From Burkholderia sp. Bp9143 (GTDB taxonomy: Bacteria > Pseudomonadota > Gammaproteobacteria > Burkholderiales > Burkholderiaceae), in contig NZ_QTPO01000032.1 of assembly GCF_003853645.1 (NCBI RefSeq), positions 1 through 64,000 on the forward strand: a DNA stretch of 64,000 nt, read 5' to 3'. The translations under genes and the position numbers were made by a program. This document shows positions 44,444 through 53,578 of this stretch, piece after piece. Numbering within the stretch: the stretch's first letter is position 1; each line of letters begins with the position of its first letter. A model generated the notes under the pieces. That model was not told the origin of the DNA, did not search any database, and saw only the letters and a list, made by a program, of their open reading frames with translations.

Positions 44444-44893
44444 ATGAATCTAGCCAGATGTGCTGCCGCGGTTGCGTTGTGCGTCCCGATCGCCATCTGC
44501 CAGGCCAGAGGGGTAAGTGCCGTGACAGTCGAGCAATCCGGCCAGACGTCGAACCCGGACGATCCACTCTCAAAGCAGGCGTGCAGGAACTTCACACCAA
44601 CCGTCGATCAACTGAAGCGATTCTTTTCCAGAGCTGCGCCGATTGACGGCAAGTTTGTGGTCCACGATTACTACTCGCCCTGCCATTCAAGCGGCACCGT
44701 TTCGTTCCCGGACGGCAGTTCGGGGAGGTGGCGCGTCTACTCGGGTGGCACCGCGTCACTGACGTGGGCCTCCAGCGGTGACACGGTCTATCTCTACAAT
44801 GGCCGTCACAATGGCTGGCATGATCCGTTTGCGTGTAGCTATGGCCTTCACGACAACGATGACGACGCTTCGTGCTACCTGCCGGGCTTCTAA
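44444..44893 (+). CDS. Secreted four-cysteine protein, candidate immunity protein
   Basis: 149 residues. A signal peptide is evident (MNLARCAAAVALCVPIAICQ then A-R-G), and after it the mature protein has four cysteines (in KQACRNF, SPCHSSG, FACSYG and ASCYLP), suggesting two disulfides and a periplasmic location. I recognise no family. Position right after an Hcp-linked peptidoglycan hydrolase, with a 4-bp gap, fits an immunity protein protecting the periplasm. No similar function can be read from the sequence alone. A strong bidirectional terminator follows. Confidence 0.7.
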   Translation: MNLARCAAAVALCVPIAICQARGVSAVTVEQSGQTSNPDDPLSKQACRNFTPTVDQLKRFFSRAAPIDGKFVVHDYYSPCHSSGTVSFPDGSSGRWRVYSGGTASLTWASSGDTVYLYNGRHNGWHDPFACSYGLHDNDDDASCYLPGF

Positions 44894-44916
44894 TCCCGAT
44901 CACCCTGGAGCACCAA

Positions 44917-44952
44917 TAAAAAAAGACCCGCATCGCTGCGGGTCTTTTCTTT
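44917..44952. terminator. Bidirectional terminator between the cassette and groEL
   Basis: Perfect hairpin AAAAGACCCGC / GCGGGTCTTTT at 44921-44931 and 44938-44948 with loop ATCGCT, A-rich before and T-rich after, suiting both the plus cassette and the minus groEL operon. Confidence 0.92.
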
Positions 44953-44957
44953 TGGCT

Positions 44958-44981
44958 GGAACGCGCATCGCTGCGCGTTCC
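44958..44981. repeat. Second hairpin next to the terminator
   Basis: Perfect inverted repeat GGAACGCGC / GCGCGTTCC with the same ATCGCT loop as the adjacent terminator. No T-run follows it on the groEL side, so it may be a 3' stabilising stem for the groEL mRNA. Confidence 0.7.
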
Positions 44982-45003
44982 GGACACCATCGACCGAAGT
45001 CGA

Positions 45004-46644
<1,641 letters not shown>

Positions 46645-46690
46645 CTTCTAACTCCTTGAATTCTTGGGAATATGTACCGTCAGTGGACGC

Positions 46691-46984
46691 TTACTTCGCG
46701 TTGACCACGGCCATGATGTCTTCTTCGCGCATGACCAGCAGTTCCTGGCCGTCGACCTTGACGGTCTGGCCAGCGTACTTGCCGAACAGCACGCGATCGC
46801 CGACCTTCACGTCGAGCGCGATCGGCGCGCCCTTGTCGTCGCGCTTGCCCGGGCCGACCGCGAGGATCTCGCCTTGATCCGGCTTCTCAGCAGCAGCTTC
46901 GGGGATCACGATGCCCGAGGCGGTCTTGGTTTCCTGATCCAGGCGCTTGACGATCACGCGATCGTGCAAAGGACGAAGGTTCAT
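46691..46984 (-). CDS. groES: Co-chaperonin GroES (Hsp10)
   Basis: 97 residues: MNLRPLHDRVIVKRLDQE, the mobile loop TKTASGIVIPEAAAEKPDQG, and LDVKVGDRVLFGKYAGQTVK. It caps the GroEL cavity. The ATG at 46984 has AGGAG five bases upstream, so the GTG at 46990 in the same frame is not the start. It is the first gene of the groESL operon and lies about 75 bp from the predicted transcription start. Confidence 0.98.
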   Translation of the reverse strand: MNLRPLHDRVIVKRLDQETKTASGIVIPEAAAEKPDQGEILAVGPGKRDDKGAPIALDVKVGDRVLFGKYAGQTVKVDGQELLVMREEDIMAVVNAK

Positions 46985-47057
46985 ATTCACTCCTCTCTTG
47001 ACTGAGATTGAAGAACGCTTAGGGAATCTGCCCGGCGGGTCGCCCGGCAGAGAATTG

Positions 47058-47084
47058 TTAGCACTCTCGTGCAGCGAGTGCTAA
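47058..47084 (-). promoter_or_regulatory. CIRCE operator (HrcA binding site)
   Basis: Perfect CIRCE: TTAGCACTC, nine bases, GAGTGCTAA, in the groES leader and immediately downstream of the -10. HrcA bound here would repress groESL until heat shock. It matches the consensus exactly in both arms. Confidence 0.96.
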
Positions 47085-47112
47085 TTATATGGACGGGTTT
47101 TGACAAATTCAA
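47084..47112 (-). promoter_or_regulatory. Sigma-70-like promoter of groESL
   Basis: On the minus strand TTGAAT (47112-47107), 17 bases, then a perfect TATAAT (47089-47084). The TATAAT abuts the CIRCE repeat, so HrcA would block polymerase. The -35 differs from TTGACA at two bases. Confidence 0.8.
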
Positions 47113-47358
47113 GAAGGGGAGCGGGAGGTTTTTTCGCGCGGGGCAAGGCGGCGGGAAAACGGGGAGGAAACCGAAAAACCCTTTCAAAACAATCAAATAA
47201 CCATCAACCCGGCGCTCCGGGTGCGGGCACGATGCGGGATATCCCGACCATCGCATCGATTTGACACGGGGTAAGCACCGAGTTCCGCGGTCGTCCGGCA
47301 TCGGATGAAAAAACCTGCTTGCGCGCCGGCAGCGGCGCAAAAGCCCGGCGCCGGATCG

Positions 47359-47868
47359 TCACATGTCGGGACAGCCCGCGACCGGCTGGAACGTCCGGCC
47401 GTCGGTCTCGACCGTCGCGCCGAGCAGACGCGCGAGACCTTTCGCGCCTTCGCGCATCACGACGTCGTGATTCCAGACGAACAGCGGGCGCGCGACCGGC
47501 GCCAGCCAGTTCATCCAGCGCTCGCGTGTACGGATGTGCCAGTCGTAGCGCACGACGGTGCGCGTGCCGTCGCCGGCGAACGACCAGCAGCCGTCGCCTT
47601 CGATCGCGCCGCTCGCGCGGCCTTCGAGCACATGCGGCCGCTCGACGCGCAGCACGCGCATGTCGAAGGTCAGCCGGTACGGCAACGCGCCTTTCCACGT
47701 GTATCGCTGCAGCGCGCCGACGCCGCGCGCGTCGCCGCGCTCGATCTCGACGGTCCGCACGGCCCCCTTCCACCAGTCGGGCCAGCGGTCGACCTCGTAG
47801 ATCGCGTCCCAGACCGCCGCGAGCGGCGCGTCCACGCGCCACGTCGTCGAAAACCGGTATTCCGCCAT
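47359..47868 (-). CDS. SRPBCC (polyketide cyclase/START-like) family protein
   Basis: A 169-residue helix-grip protein. The N-terminus MAEYRFSTTWRVDAPLAAVW (edge strand and alanine helix), WPDWWKGAV, and the long C-terminal helix FVWNHDVVMREGAKGLARLL form the usual SRPBCC outline. It has a hydrophobic cavity for an unknown ligand. No signal peptide. It is the last gene of the minus-strand sigma-factor set, 30 bp after the LolA-like gene. Function unknown. Confidence 0.82.
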   Translation of the reverse strand: MAEYRFSTTWRVDAPLAAVWDAIYEVDRWPDWWKGAVRTVEIERGDARGVGALQRYTWKGALPYRLTFDMRVLRVERPHVLEGRASGAIEGDGCWSFAGDGTRTVVRYDWHIRTRERWMNWLAPVARPLFVWNHDVVMREGAKGLARLLGATVETDGRTFQPVAGCPDM

Positions 47869-47898
47869 GCAGCCTCCGGTACGAGTCGGGGTCAGGGA

Positions 47899-48531
47899 TC
47901 AGGGTGAGAAAAAGCGGGCGGGAAACGCGACGTCGATTTCGACGTCGTCGAGCGTCACCGTTTCGAGCGGACCGCCGTCGCCATCCGCGAAGCTGACGAC
48001 CTTCAGCGGAAAGCCGTCCTTGGTGTCCAGCCACAGCCGGTAGCGATGCACGCCTGCGACCACATGTGCGGGCGCGCCCGTCACCGACACGCGCAGCGTG
48101 GTCCGGCCGCCGATGGTCTCCTCGCCTTCCGTCACCGTCGCGCCGCCCTGCTGCAGCGCATGCACGTTGCGCAGCAGTTCGCCCACGTCCGACCGGTCGA
48201 CGCGATGGCCGCTGCGGTCGCGCACGAGCGGATTGGACGGCGACAAGGTCAGCGCGGGCAGCGCATGCTCGCCGAACGGGCGCAGCCGGACCTTGCCGGC
48301 GCCGGGATCGTACGCGAGTACCGCGCCGTGATGCGGCGACACGAAGTCCATCCGGACGAAACCGGGTTTCAGGTATGCATAGTGGAATTCGGCGTGCTCG
48401 CCGCTTTGCGCCGACGAGCGGATCGTCGCGCGGTACGAGCGGACCTGGTCGAAATGCGTCTGCGCGACGGTCACGGGGTCGGCTGTCATGCTCGCTCCTA
48501 TCAGGCTCGCGGCCAGCAACGCGGCGATCAC
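47899..48531 (-). CDS. LolA/MucB-like outer-membrane lipoprotein-sorting family protein
   Basis: 210 residues starting at a GTG at 48531 that overlaps the stop of the cupredoxin gene (GTGA), giving a good signal peptide (VIAALLAASLIGASMTA then DP). The mature part (VTVAQTHFDQVRSYRATIRS, LKPGFVRMDFVSP, DTKDGFPLKVVSF) has the half-barrel pattern of COG2834-type proteins that carry lipid or sense lipoprotein state in the periplasm. The longer frame reaching 48609 lies in the other gene. It may be part of the extracytoplasmic signal handled by the sigma/anti-sigma pair. Confidence 0.78.
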   Translation of the reverse strand: MIAALLAASLIGASMTADPVTVAQTHFDQVRSYRATIRSSAQSGEHAEFHYAYLKPGFVRMDFVSPHHGAVLAYDPGAGKVRLRPFGEHALPALTLSPSNPLVRDRSGHRVDRSDVGELLRNVHALQQGGATVTEGEETIGGRTTLRVSVTGAPAHVVAGVHRYRLWLDTKDGFPLKVVSFADGDGGPLETVTLDDVEIDVAFPARFFSP

Positions 48532-48950
48532 GGCGCCGCCTCGACGTCGAGCACGCCCTCCATCCCGCGCTCGCGATGGCTGCGCAGGAACAGCAGCCGA
48601 TGCGTGCAATAGTAGGCGAAGCGGCCGGGCGCCGTCGGTGTGAAGCGCAACGTGCGCGGCGTCGTGGCCAATTCGGTATGCACCGCGATGCCGGCCTGCG
48701 GCGCGTCGATCTTGAAACTGTGCGGCACGACACCCGGTTCGGCCGATACGGTCAGTTCGACCGGCACGTGCGCCCGGACGATCACGTGGTTCGGACGAAA
48801 GAAATAGCTGCCGCCGACGATCGTCACCCGCTGCACGCCGTCGGTGTCGACCGGTACGCGCACCGGGGCGCCGTCGTCCGCCCGCGCGAGCCCGGCGCTT
48901 GCCGCGAGCGCCGCCATCACCATCGCCACCCTCGCCGTCTTCGCGTTCAT
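48528..48950 (-). CDS. Periplasmic cupredoxin-like protein
   Basis: 140 residues with a signal peptide (MVMAALAASAGLARA, then DDGAPV). Copper ligands appear to be His in VVPHSFKI and the Cys-His-Met series in FAYYCTHRLLFLRSHRERG followed by M. This is the cupredoxin_1 type, seen also as stand-alone envelope proteins. Function unknown; possibly electron transfer or copper handling. It is in the operon after the anti-sigma gene (28 bp) and overlaps the LolA-like gene by 4 bp. Confidence 0.82.
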   Translation of the reverse strand: MNAKTARVAMVMAALAASAGLARADDGAPVRVPVDTDGVQRVTIVGGSYFFRPNHVIVRAHVPVELTVSAEPGVVPHSFKIDAPQAGIAVHTELATTPRTLRFTPTAPGRFAYYCTHRLLFLRSHRERGMEGVLDVEAAP

Positions 48951-48978
48951 CTTCTGCTCCCTGTCGATGCCGCGCGCG

Positions 48979-49767
48979 TCACCCCTTCCATGCTTCGGTC
49001 GGCCCGCCGAGCGCGCCGCAGGCTTCGATCGCGAGTTCGCGCAGGCGTCGTTCGTCGCCTCGGCCGGACAGCGCGTAACCCATGCCGCGATCCGACCAGA
49101 AATACGTGTGGCGGCCGGCGGCCGACATCGCCTGCGGAGCGAGGCGCCGCGCGTCGTAGGCCGTCATGTACAGCGTCACGCGCGCGCCGTCCGCACGCTG
49201 GTACATCAGTTGCGCGGCCGGCCCCGGGTCGCCCGGCAACAACCGGCCGCCCAGCAGCGCGTAGCCGTATTCATCGAGCGACGGTGCGCGCACGGGCCGG
49301 CCGAGACGCGCGGACAGCCATCCGGCCAGGCGCGCTGGGTCGCTCGCGTCGATTTCGACCGGGTGTTCACGATCGGCCGTATACACGGCATACGCGACAT
49401 CCGCGCGTGCGGCAAATGCCGGCTCGGCGCCGAACGTCGTCCAGCCCGCGTGCAGCGCGATGCCGATCACCAGCCCGGCCGCCAGCCCCGCGAACGCATA
49501 CGCAAAGCCACGCCAGCGCGGCGCGCGCCGCTGCACGAACAGCGCCGGTGCGGCAGCCGGCAGCGGGAACAGCGCGTGCAATGCATCGCGCTGCGCGCCG
49601 TAATGCGCGAACCGGTCGGCTTCCCGCGGATCGGACCGCAGCCGCTCGAGCACCTCGCGGCGCTCCTGCCCGGACAGCTCGCCGTCAAGCAGCGCCGACA
49701 GCAGCTGGGCCGACATGGCATCGTCCCGATCGTTCGAAGGTTTGCGCGGATCGTCGTCGTCCATCAT
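48979..49767 (-). CDS. Transmembrane anti-sigma factor
   Basis: 262 residues. The N-terminal LLSALLDGELSGQERREVL and following helix resemble the cytoplasmic anti-sigma domain, FAYAFAGLAAGLVIGIALH near 87-106 is a single membrane helix, and the remainder is periplasmic. No HxxxCxxC zinc motif is visible. The start overlaps the sigma-factor stop by 4 bp, the classic sigma/anti-sigma coupling. Confidence 0.85.
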   Translation of the reverse strand: MMDDDDPRKPSNDRDDAMSAQLLSALLDGELSGQERREVLERLRSDPREADRFAHYGAQRDALHALFPLPAAAPALFVQRRAPRWRGFAYAFAGLAAGLVIGIALHAGWTTFGAEPAFAARADVAYAVYTADREHPVEIDASDPARLAGWLSARLGRPVRAPSLDEYGYALLGGRLLPGDPGPAAQLMYQRADGARVTLYMTAYDARRLAPQAMSAAGRHTYFWSDRGMGYALSGRGDERRLRELAIEACGALGGPTEAWKG

Positions 49768-50279
49768 GTCTTTCCGATCACCCGTAACGCGGCCGCGCCG
49801 TGCACCGGCGGCTCGCCGGACAGCAGCGCACGCATCTGTTCACGCGCCCGTGACAGCCGCGACATCACCGTCCCCACCGGCACGCCGAGCACCTGTGCGG
49901 CGTCGCGGTAGCTCAACTCCTCGAGCGCAACCAGCAGCAGCACCTCGCGCTGCTCGACCGGCAGCCGGTACAGGGCGCGCTGCACGTCGCGCAGCAGCAG
50001 GCCGCCCGTCTCGTCAGTCCGCGCGGCCATCGTCTGCCATGGCGCGGTCGCATCGTCGACCGCGATCTCGCGCCGCGCACGCAACTGGTCGATGAAGCGG
50101 TGGCGCAACAGCGTCAACAGCCACGCGCGCAGGTTACCGCCGTCGCGCGGCGGCCGGTTCAGCGCGCGCTCGAGCGTGTCCTGCACGAGATCGTCCGCCC
50201 AGGCCCGGTCGCCCGTCAGCGCGCGCGCATACCGCGTGAGATGCGGCAGCCACACCAGCAAGTCCGATTCGTAGCTCAT
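49764..50279 (-). CDS. ECF-family RNA polymerase sigma factor
   Basis: A 171-residue sigma-70-like ECF factor: region 2 includes WADDLVQDTLERALN near residue 26, and region 4 is a helix-turn-helix YRDAAQVLGVPVGTVMSRL near 130. It directs transcription of a regulon in response to an envelope signal, under control of the coupled anti-sigma factor. The ATG at 50279 is used. The gene order sigma, anti-sigma, cupredoxin, LolA-like and SRPBCC suggests the operon may be autoregulated. Confidence 0.9.
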   Translation of the reverse strand: MSYESDLLVWLPHLTRYARALTGDRAWADDLVQDTLERALNRPPRDGGNLRAWLLTLLRHRFIDQLRARREIAVDDATAPWQTMAARTDETGGLLLRDVQRALYRLPVEQREVLLLVALEELSYRDAAQVLGVPVGTVMSRLSRAREQMRALLSGEPPVHGAAALRVIGKT

Positions 50280-50325
50280 GCGGATGCCTTGCGCGTCGCC
50301 GCGCCGTCAGTCCGTCAGTCACTTC

Positions 50326-50685
50326 TCAGGGGCGCGCGACGTGCCACATGCCGCCAATCCCGTCGCCGCCTGCGTCACCGGCCTTGCGGTCCATCTTCCA
50401 GCGATACAGCGGACGGCCGTGGTACGCCCATTGCTTCTTGCCGTCGTCGCGCGTGACGAGGCTCAGTGCGCCCGACGCCTTGTCGTATGCGTCGGCGAGC
50501 GCCGGCGGCCAGTTGGCCGCGCAGGTGCCGGTGCACGTACTCTTGCCCGGCGCGTCGTGATCGAACACGTACAGCGTCATGTGATCTTCGTCGACCAGTT
50601 TCCCATCACCGGCTTGCGGCGGCTCGGCGGCCGCGGGCCGCACGATCGCGGCCGTCAGCGCGATGGCGAACAGCATCGTTTTCAT
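50326..50685 (-). CDS. COG4315 secreted protein with Yx(F/W)xxD repeats
   Basis: 119 residues with a signal peptide (MKTMLFAIALTAAIVRPAAA). The mature part contains LYVFDHDAPGKSTCTGTCA then NWPPAL, and LYRWKMDRKAGDAGGDG, both fitting the Yx(F/W)xxD repeat of the COG4315 family (Pfam secreted repeat). The two Cys residues may bind metal or form a disulfide. Function unknown. Start ATG 50685 has AAGGAGAA upstream. It lies 46 bp before the sigma gene, so it may be co-transcribed with it or be its own unit. Confidence 0.8.
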   Translation of the reverse strand: MKTMLFAIALTAAIVRPAAAEPPQAGDGKLVDEDHMTLYVFDHDAPGKSTCTGTCAANWPPALADAYDKASGALSLVTRDDGKKQWAYHGRPLYRWKMDRKAGDAGGDGIGGMWHVARP

Positions 50686-50962
50686 TCCCGTTCTCCTTGG
50701 CATGACATCACGGCACGGCGCCGCCGGACGGGACGTCGACTTCGTCATGGCCATTATCCCGCTGTCCGGCTGCGCCGCGACTCGGTATGTAAACGGACGG
50801 ATCCGGCCGGTTATTCCATTCCGCCCCGCAATTCAGCGTCATTCCTCCTATGAAATACATCAGGAACCCAAAGAAAAACGCGGCATGACCTTGCTGTCAT
50901 GCCGCGTCGTGCGACCCGTTGCGCGCGGCAGGCGATGGACCGCCGCCGCGCGTTCCGGCCGG
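50686..50962. other. Intergenic region before the repeat-protein gene
   Basis: Roughly 277 bases without a supported gene. It lies upstream of the COG4315 gene and downstream of the repeat-protein gene, and could hold the promoter of the former; a hairpin with arms CATGACCTTG-like / CATGACAGCA was not convincing. Confidence 0.3.
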
Positions 50963-53098
50963 TTACTTCGGCAATGCGCCCGTCACCGCCTGCAGCAGCG
51001 TCGACACCGGTGCGAGCGGGTTGTTCGCCGAGCTGTTGTCCGAGTGCGGTGTGACCGACAGGCTCGGCGTGGAACCCAGCGCCGTGCCCAGCGTCGCGCC
51101 GGCAGCATTGACGACCGTTGCCGTCGCGTTGCCGCCCGTCGACAGCAGCGAACCGGCTGCGCCCGCCGTGCTGCCCGCCGCGCTCGCGCCCGAGCCGAGC
51201 ACGCTGCCGCCCGCCGCAGCCGTCGAACCGGCCGCGCCCGACAACGCGCCGGTCGCCTGCCCGAGGGCCGCCGGACCGTTCGCGAGGGCACCCGTCACCG
51301 AACCGAGCGCACCGCTCAGTGCGCCGGTCGGGTTGCTTCCGCCGGTCAGACCGCTGACGAGGTTCGTGATCGGCGCGATCGGGCTTGCGCCCGACAGCGT
51401 GCCGACGACCTGGTTCACGACGCCCTGCACCGGCGCCAGCGGGTTCGTGCCGCCGAGGTTGCCCAGCGCGCCCGTCACCGAGTTGACCGCGTTGCTCAGT
51501 GCGCCGGCCGGGTTGCTGCCGCCGAGCGTGCCGACGACCTGGTTCACGACGCCTTGCACCGGCGCCAGCGGATTCGATCCGCCGAGATTGCCGAGCGCGC
51601 CCGTCACCGAGCTGACCGCGTTGCTCAGTGCGCTGGCCGGGTTGCTGCTGCCGAGCGTGCCGACCACCTGGTTCACGACGCCTTGTACCTGCGCCAGCGG
51701 GTTCGAGCCGCCGAGATTACCGAGCGCGCCCGTCACCGAACCGAGCGCACCGGTCAGCGCGCCGGCCGCGTTGCCGCCCGTCGGCAGCGCGTTCTGCAAG
51801 CCGCTGACGAGGTTCGTGATCGGCGCGATCGGGCTGCCACCGCCGGCGCCCGACAGCGTGCCGACGACCTGGTTCACGACACCCTGTACCGGCGCCAGCG
51901 GATTCGTGCCGCCGAGGCTGCCGAGCGCCCCCGTCACCGAGTTCACCGCGTTCGTCAGTGCACCAGCCGGATTGCCGTTGCCGAGCGTGCCGGCGAGTTG
52001 CGTGACGGCGCCTTGCACCGGTGCCAGCGGGCTCGACGCGCCGCCGATGTTGCCGAGTGTCCCCGTGATCGTATTGACCGCGTTGCTCAGCGCACCGGCC
52101 GGATTGCCGCTGCCCAGCGTGCCCGTGACCTGGTCGATGACGTTCTGGATCGGTGCCAGCGGGTTCGTGCCGCCGACGTTGCCCAGTGCGCCCGTAACCG
52201 TGCCGAGCGCGCCGGTCAGTGCGCCAGCCGGGTTGCCGCCACCAAGCGCATCCGTTACTTGATTCACTGCGCCTTGAACCGGCGCCAGCGGATTCGCACC
52301 GCCGACGTTGCCCAGTGCGCCCGTCACTGTGCCGAGTGCACCGGTCAATGCACCTGCCGGGTTGCCGCCGCCGAGCGTCCCCGTCACTTGATTCACCACA
52401 CCCTGAACCGGCGCCAGCGGATTCGCACCGCCGCCGACGTTGCCCAGTGCGCCGGTAACCGTGCCGAGGGCACCAGTCAGCGCGCCTGCCGGATTGCTGC
52501 CGCCGAGCGTCCCCGTCACTTGATTGACGACACCTTGAACCGGTGCCAGCGGATTCGCGCCGCCACCGACGTTGCCCAGCGCACCCGTCACTTGATTGAC
52601 GACACCTTGAACCGGTGCCAGCGGATTCGCGCCGCCGCCCACATTCCCCAGTGCGCCGGTTACCGTGCCAACTGCGTTGCTCAACGTCCCCGTCGCCGTA
52701 TTCAGCGCACCGGTCACCGCGCCGGCCGGGTCGCCGCCACCGAACGCACCCGTCACCTGGTTCACCACACCTTGCACCGGCGCGAGCGGCGTCACCGCGC
52801 CGCCACCGCCGCCGAGCGCGCCTTGCAGCGCGTTCACCGCACCCGACAACGCCTGCGCCGGATTGCCCAGCGACGTCTGAATCGCGCCCGACCCGCCCGC
52901 CGCCACGGTGACCGAACCGAGCGGCGACGTGCCGGTCGCCGCCAGTCCGATCGACACGCCGTTCGTCGACGGACTCACGATCACTTGCGGAATCGGCAGC
53001 GCATCGAGCGTCGCCCCCATTGCCGAACCCGAAGCCAATACCCCGAACACCGTCGCGACCGACAGCGCCACACCCGTCAATTTAAGATTTTTTCCCAT
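50963..53098 (-). CDS. Secreted collagen-like/repeat-rich protein (711 residues)
   Basis: Starts MGKNLKLTGVALSVATVFGV (signal peptide ending in GSAMGA). The mature protein is nearly all repeats with cores such as NPLAPVQGVVNQVTGTLGG followed by NPAGALTGALGTVTGALGNV; at least twelve units can be counted, with two variant SPIAPITNLV blocks. The composition is Gly/Ala/Val/Asn-rich with almost no charged residues. C-terminal 100 residues are Ala/Gly/Ser-rich and end NPLAPVSTLLQAVTGALPK. Such proteins are often annotated collagen-like in Burkholderia, although true GXY triplets are not obvious. Likely surface or matrix located. The frames opposite it are shadows. Confidence 0.85.
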   Translation of the reverse strand: MGKNLKLTGVALSVATVFGVLASGSAMGATLDALPIPQVIVSPSTNGVSIGLAATGTSPLGSVTVAAGGSGAIQTSLGNPAQALSGAVNALQGALGGGGGAVTPLAPVQGVVNQVTGAFGGGDPAGAVTGALNTATGTLSNAVGTVTGALGNVGGGANPLAPVQGVVNQVTGALGNVGGGANPLAPVQGVVNQVTGTLGGSNPAGALTGALGTVTGALGNVGGGANPLAPVQGVVNQVTGTLGGGNPAGALTGALGTVTGALGNVGGANPLAPVQGAVNQVTDALGGGNPAGALTGALGTVTGALGNVGGTNPLAPIQNVIDQVTGTLGSGNPAGALSNAVNTITGTLGNIGGASSPLAPVQGAVTQLAGTLGNGNPAGALTNAVNSVTGALGSLGGTNPLAPVQGVVNQVVGTLSGAGGGSPIAPITNLVSGLQNALPTGGNAAGALTGALGSVTGALGNLGGSNPLAQVQGVVNQVVGTLGSSNPASALSNAVSSVTGALGNLGGSNPLAPVQGVVNQVVGTLGGSNPAGALSNAVNSVTGALGNLGGTNPLAPVQGVVNQVVGTLSGASPIAPITNLVSGLTGGSNPTGALSGALGSVTGALANGPAALGQATGALSGAAGSTAAAGGSVLGSGASAAGSTAGAAGSLLSTGGNATATVVNAAGATLGTALGSTPSLSVTPHSDNSSANNPLAPVSTLLQAVTGALPK
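51400..52790 (-). repeat. Tandem coding repeats of about 130-145 bp
   Basis: DNA repeats encoding the NPLAPVQGVVNQV and NPAGALxxAxxxVTGALGN cores. The 52400-52650 segment holds two almost identical shorter units, and bases around 51450-51720 hold further close copies, suggesting recombination-driven copy-number change. Confidence 0.8.
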
Positions 53099-53528
53099 CC
53101 TTACCCCATCTCGGTTGGCACTACGTTGATAAAGCATGGGGATGGATCGCACGAAGTGTGCCACCTCGATAAAACGGATTGATTCGTTGGCCTATTGCAA
53201 GCCAATAACGGTCTTATATGGATTTCCGGGTAAATAAATGGAGCGCGCAGCCGCAATCATCTGACGATAAAAGCGTCCAGAGCGCGGATGTAACGTAACG
53301 TTTGCGAGCCCCGAAGTAACGTGTTCCGGTACATTCCCGGTCACATCGAAACGTCCGTTGCGAAGCGTCGCCGGCTTGCCCGGGCGGATCGCCCGCTTCG
53401 CATTTCATTTTCATGAAAATGCATTAATAAATCGCTTGTTTGAAGATCTTCTTATTTCGCGATTTCTTTCCGATCGATTACGCAGATCATTTCCGGTTGC
53501 GTGGCTTTTGATTATGCGGACAGCCGAA
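53099..53528. other. Intergenic region upstream of the repeat-protein gene
   Basis: No supported gene. It contains a perfect 16-base palindrome CATTTTCATGAAAATG at 53406-53421 in an AT-rich stretch, and probably the promoter of the repeat-protein gene on the minus strand. The area is markedly less GC-rich than the genes around it. Confidence 0.5.
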
Positions 53529-53566
53529 TGAAAAACTGTGACGGCCACACGTGCGGCGGCCGTCGT
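53529..53566 (-). terminator. Terminator after the FAD oxidoreductase
   Basis: On the minus strand a GACGGCC/GGCCGTC hairpin (53558-53564 and 53540-53546) is followed by ACAGTTTTTC, a typical intrinsic terminator for the gene ending at 53579. Confidence 0.75.
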
Positions 53567-53578
53567 GTCGCAACGGGC

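Noticed and set aside
50919..52262. A 447-residue plus-strand frame opposite the repeat protein
   Set aside because: It is Pro-rich and repeats because it reads the complement of the tandem coding repeats; the minus frame has a signal peptide and start.
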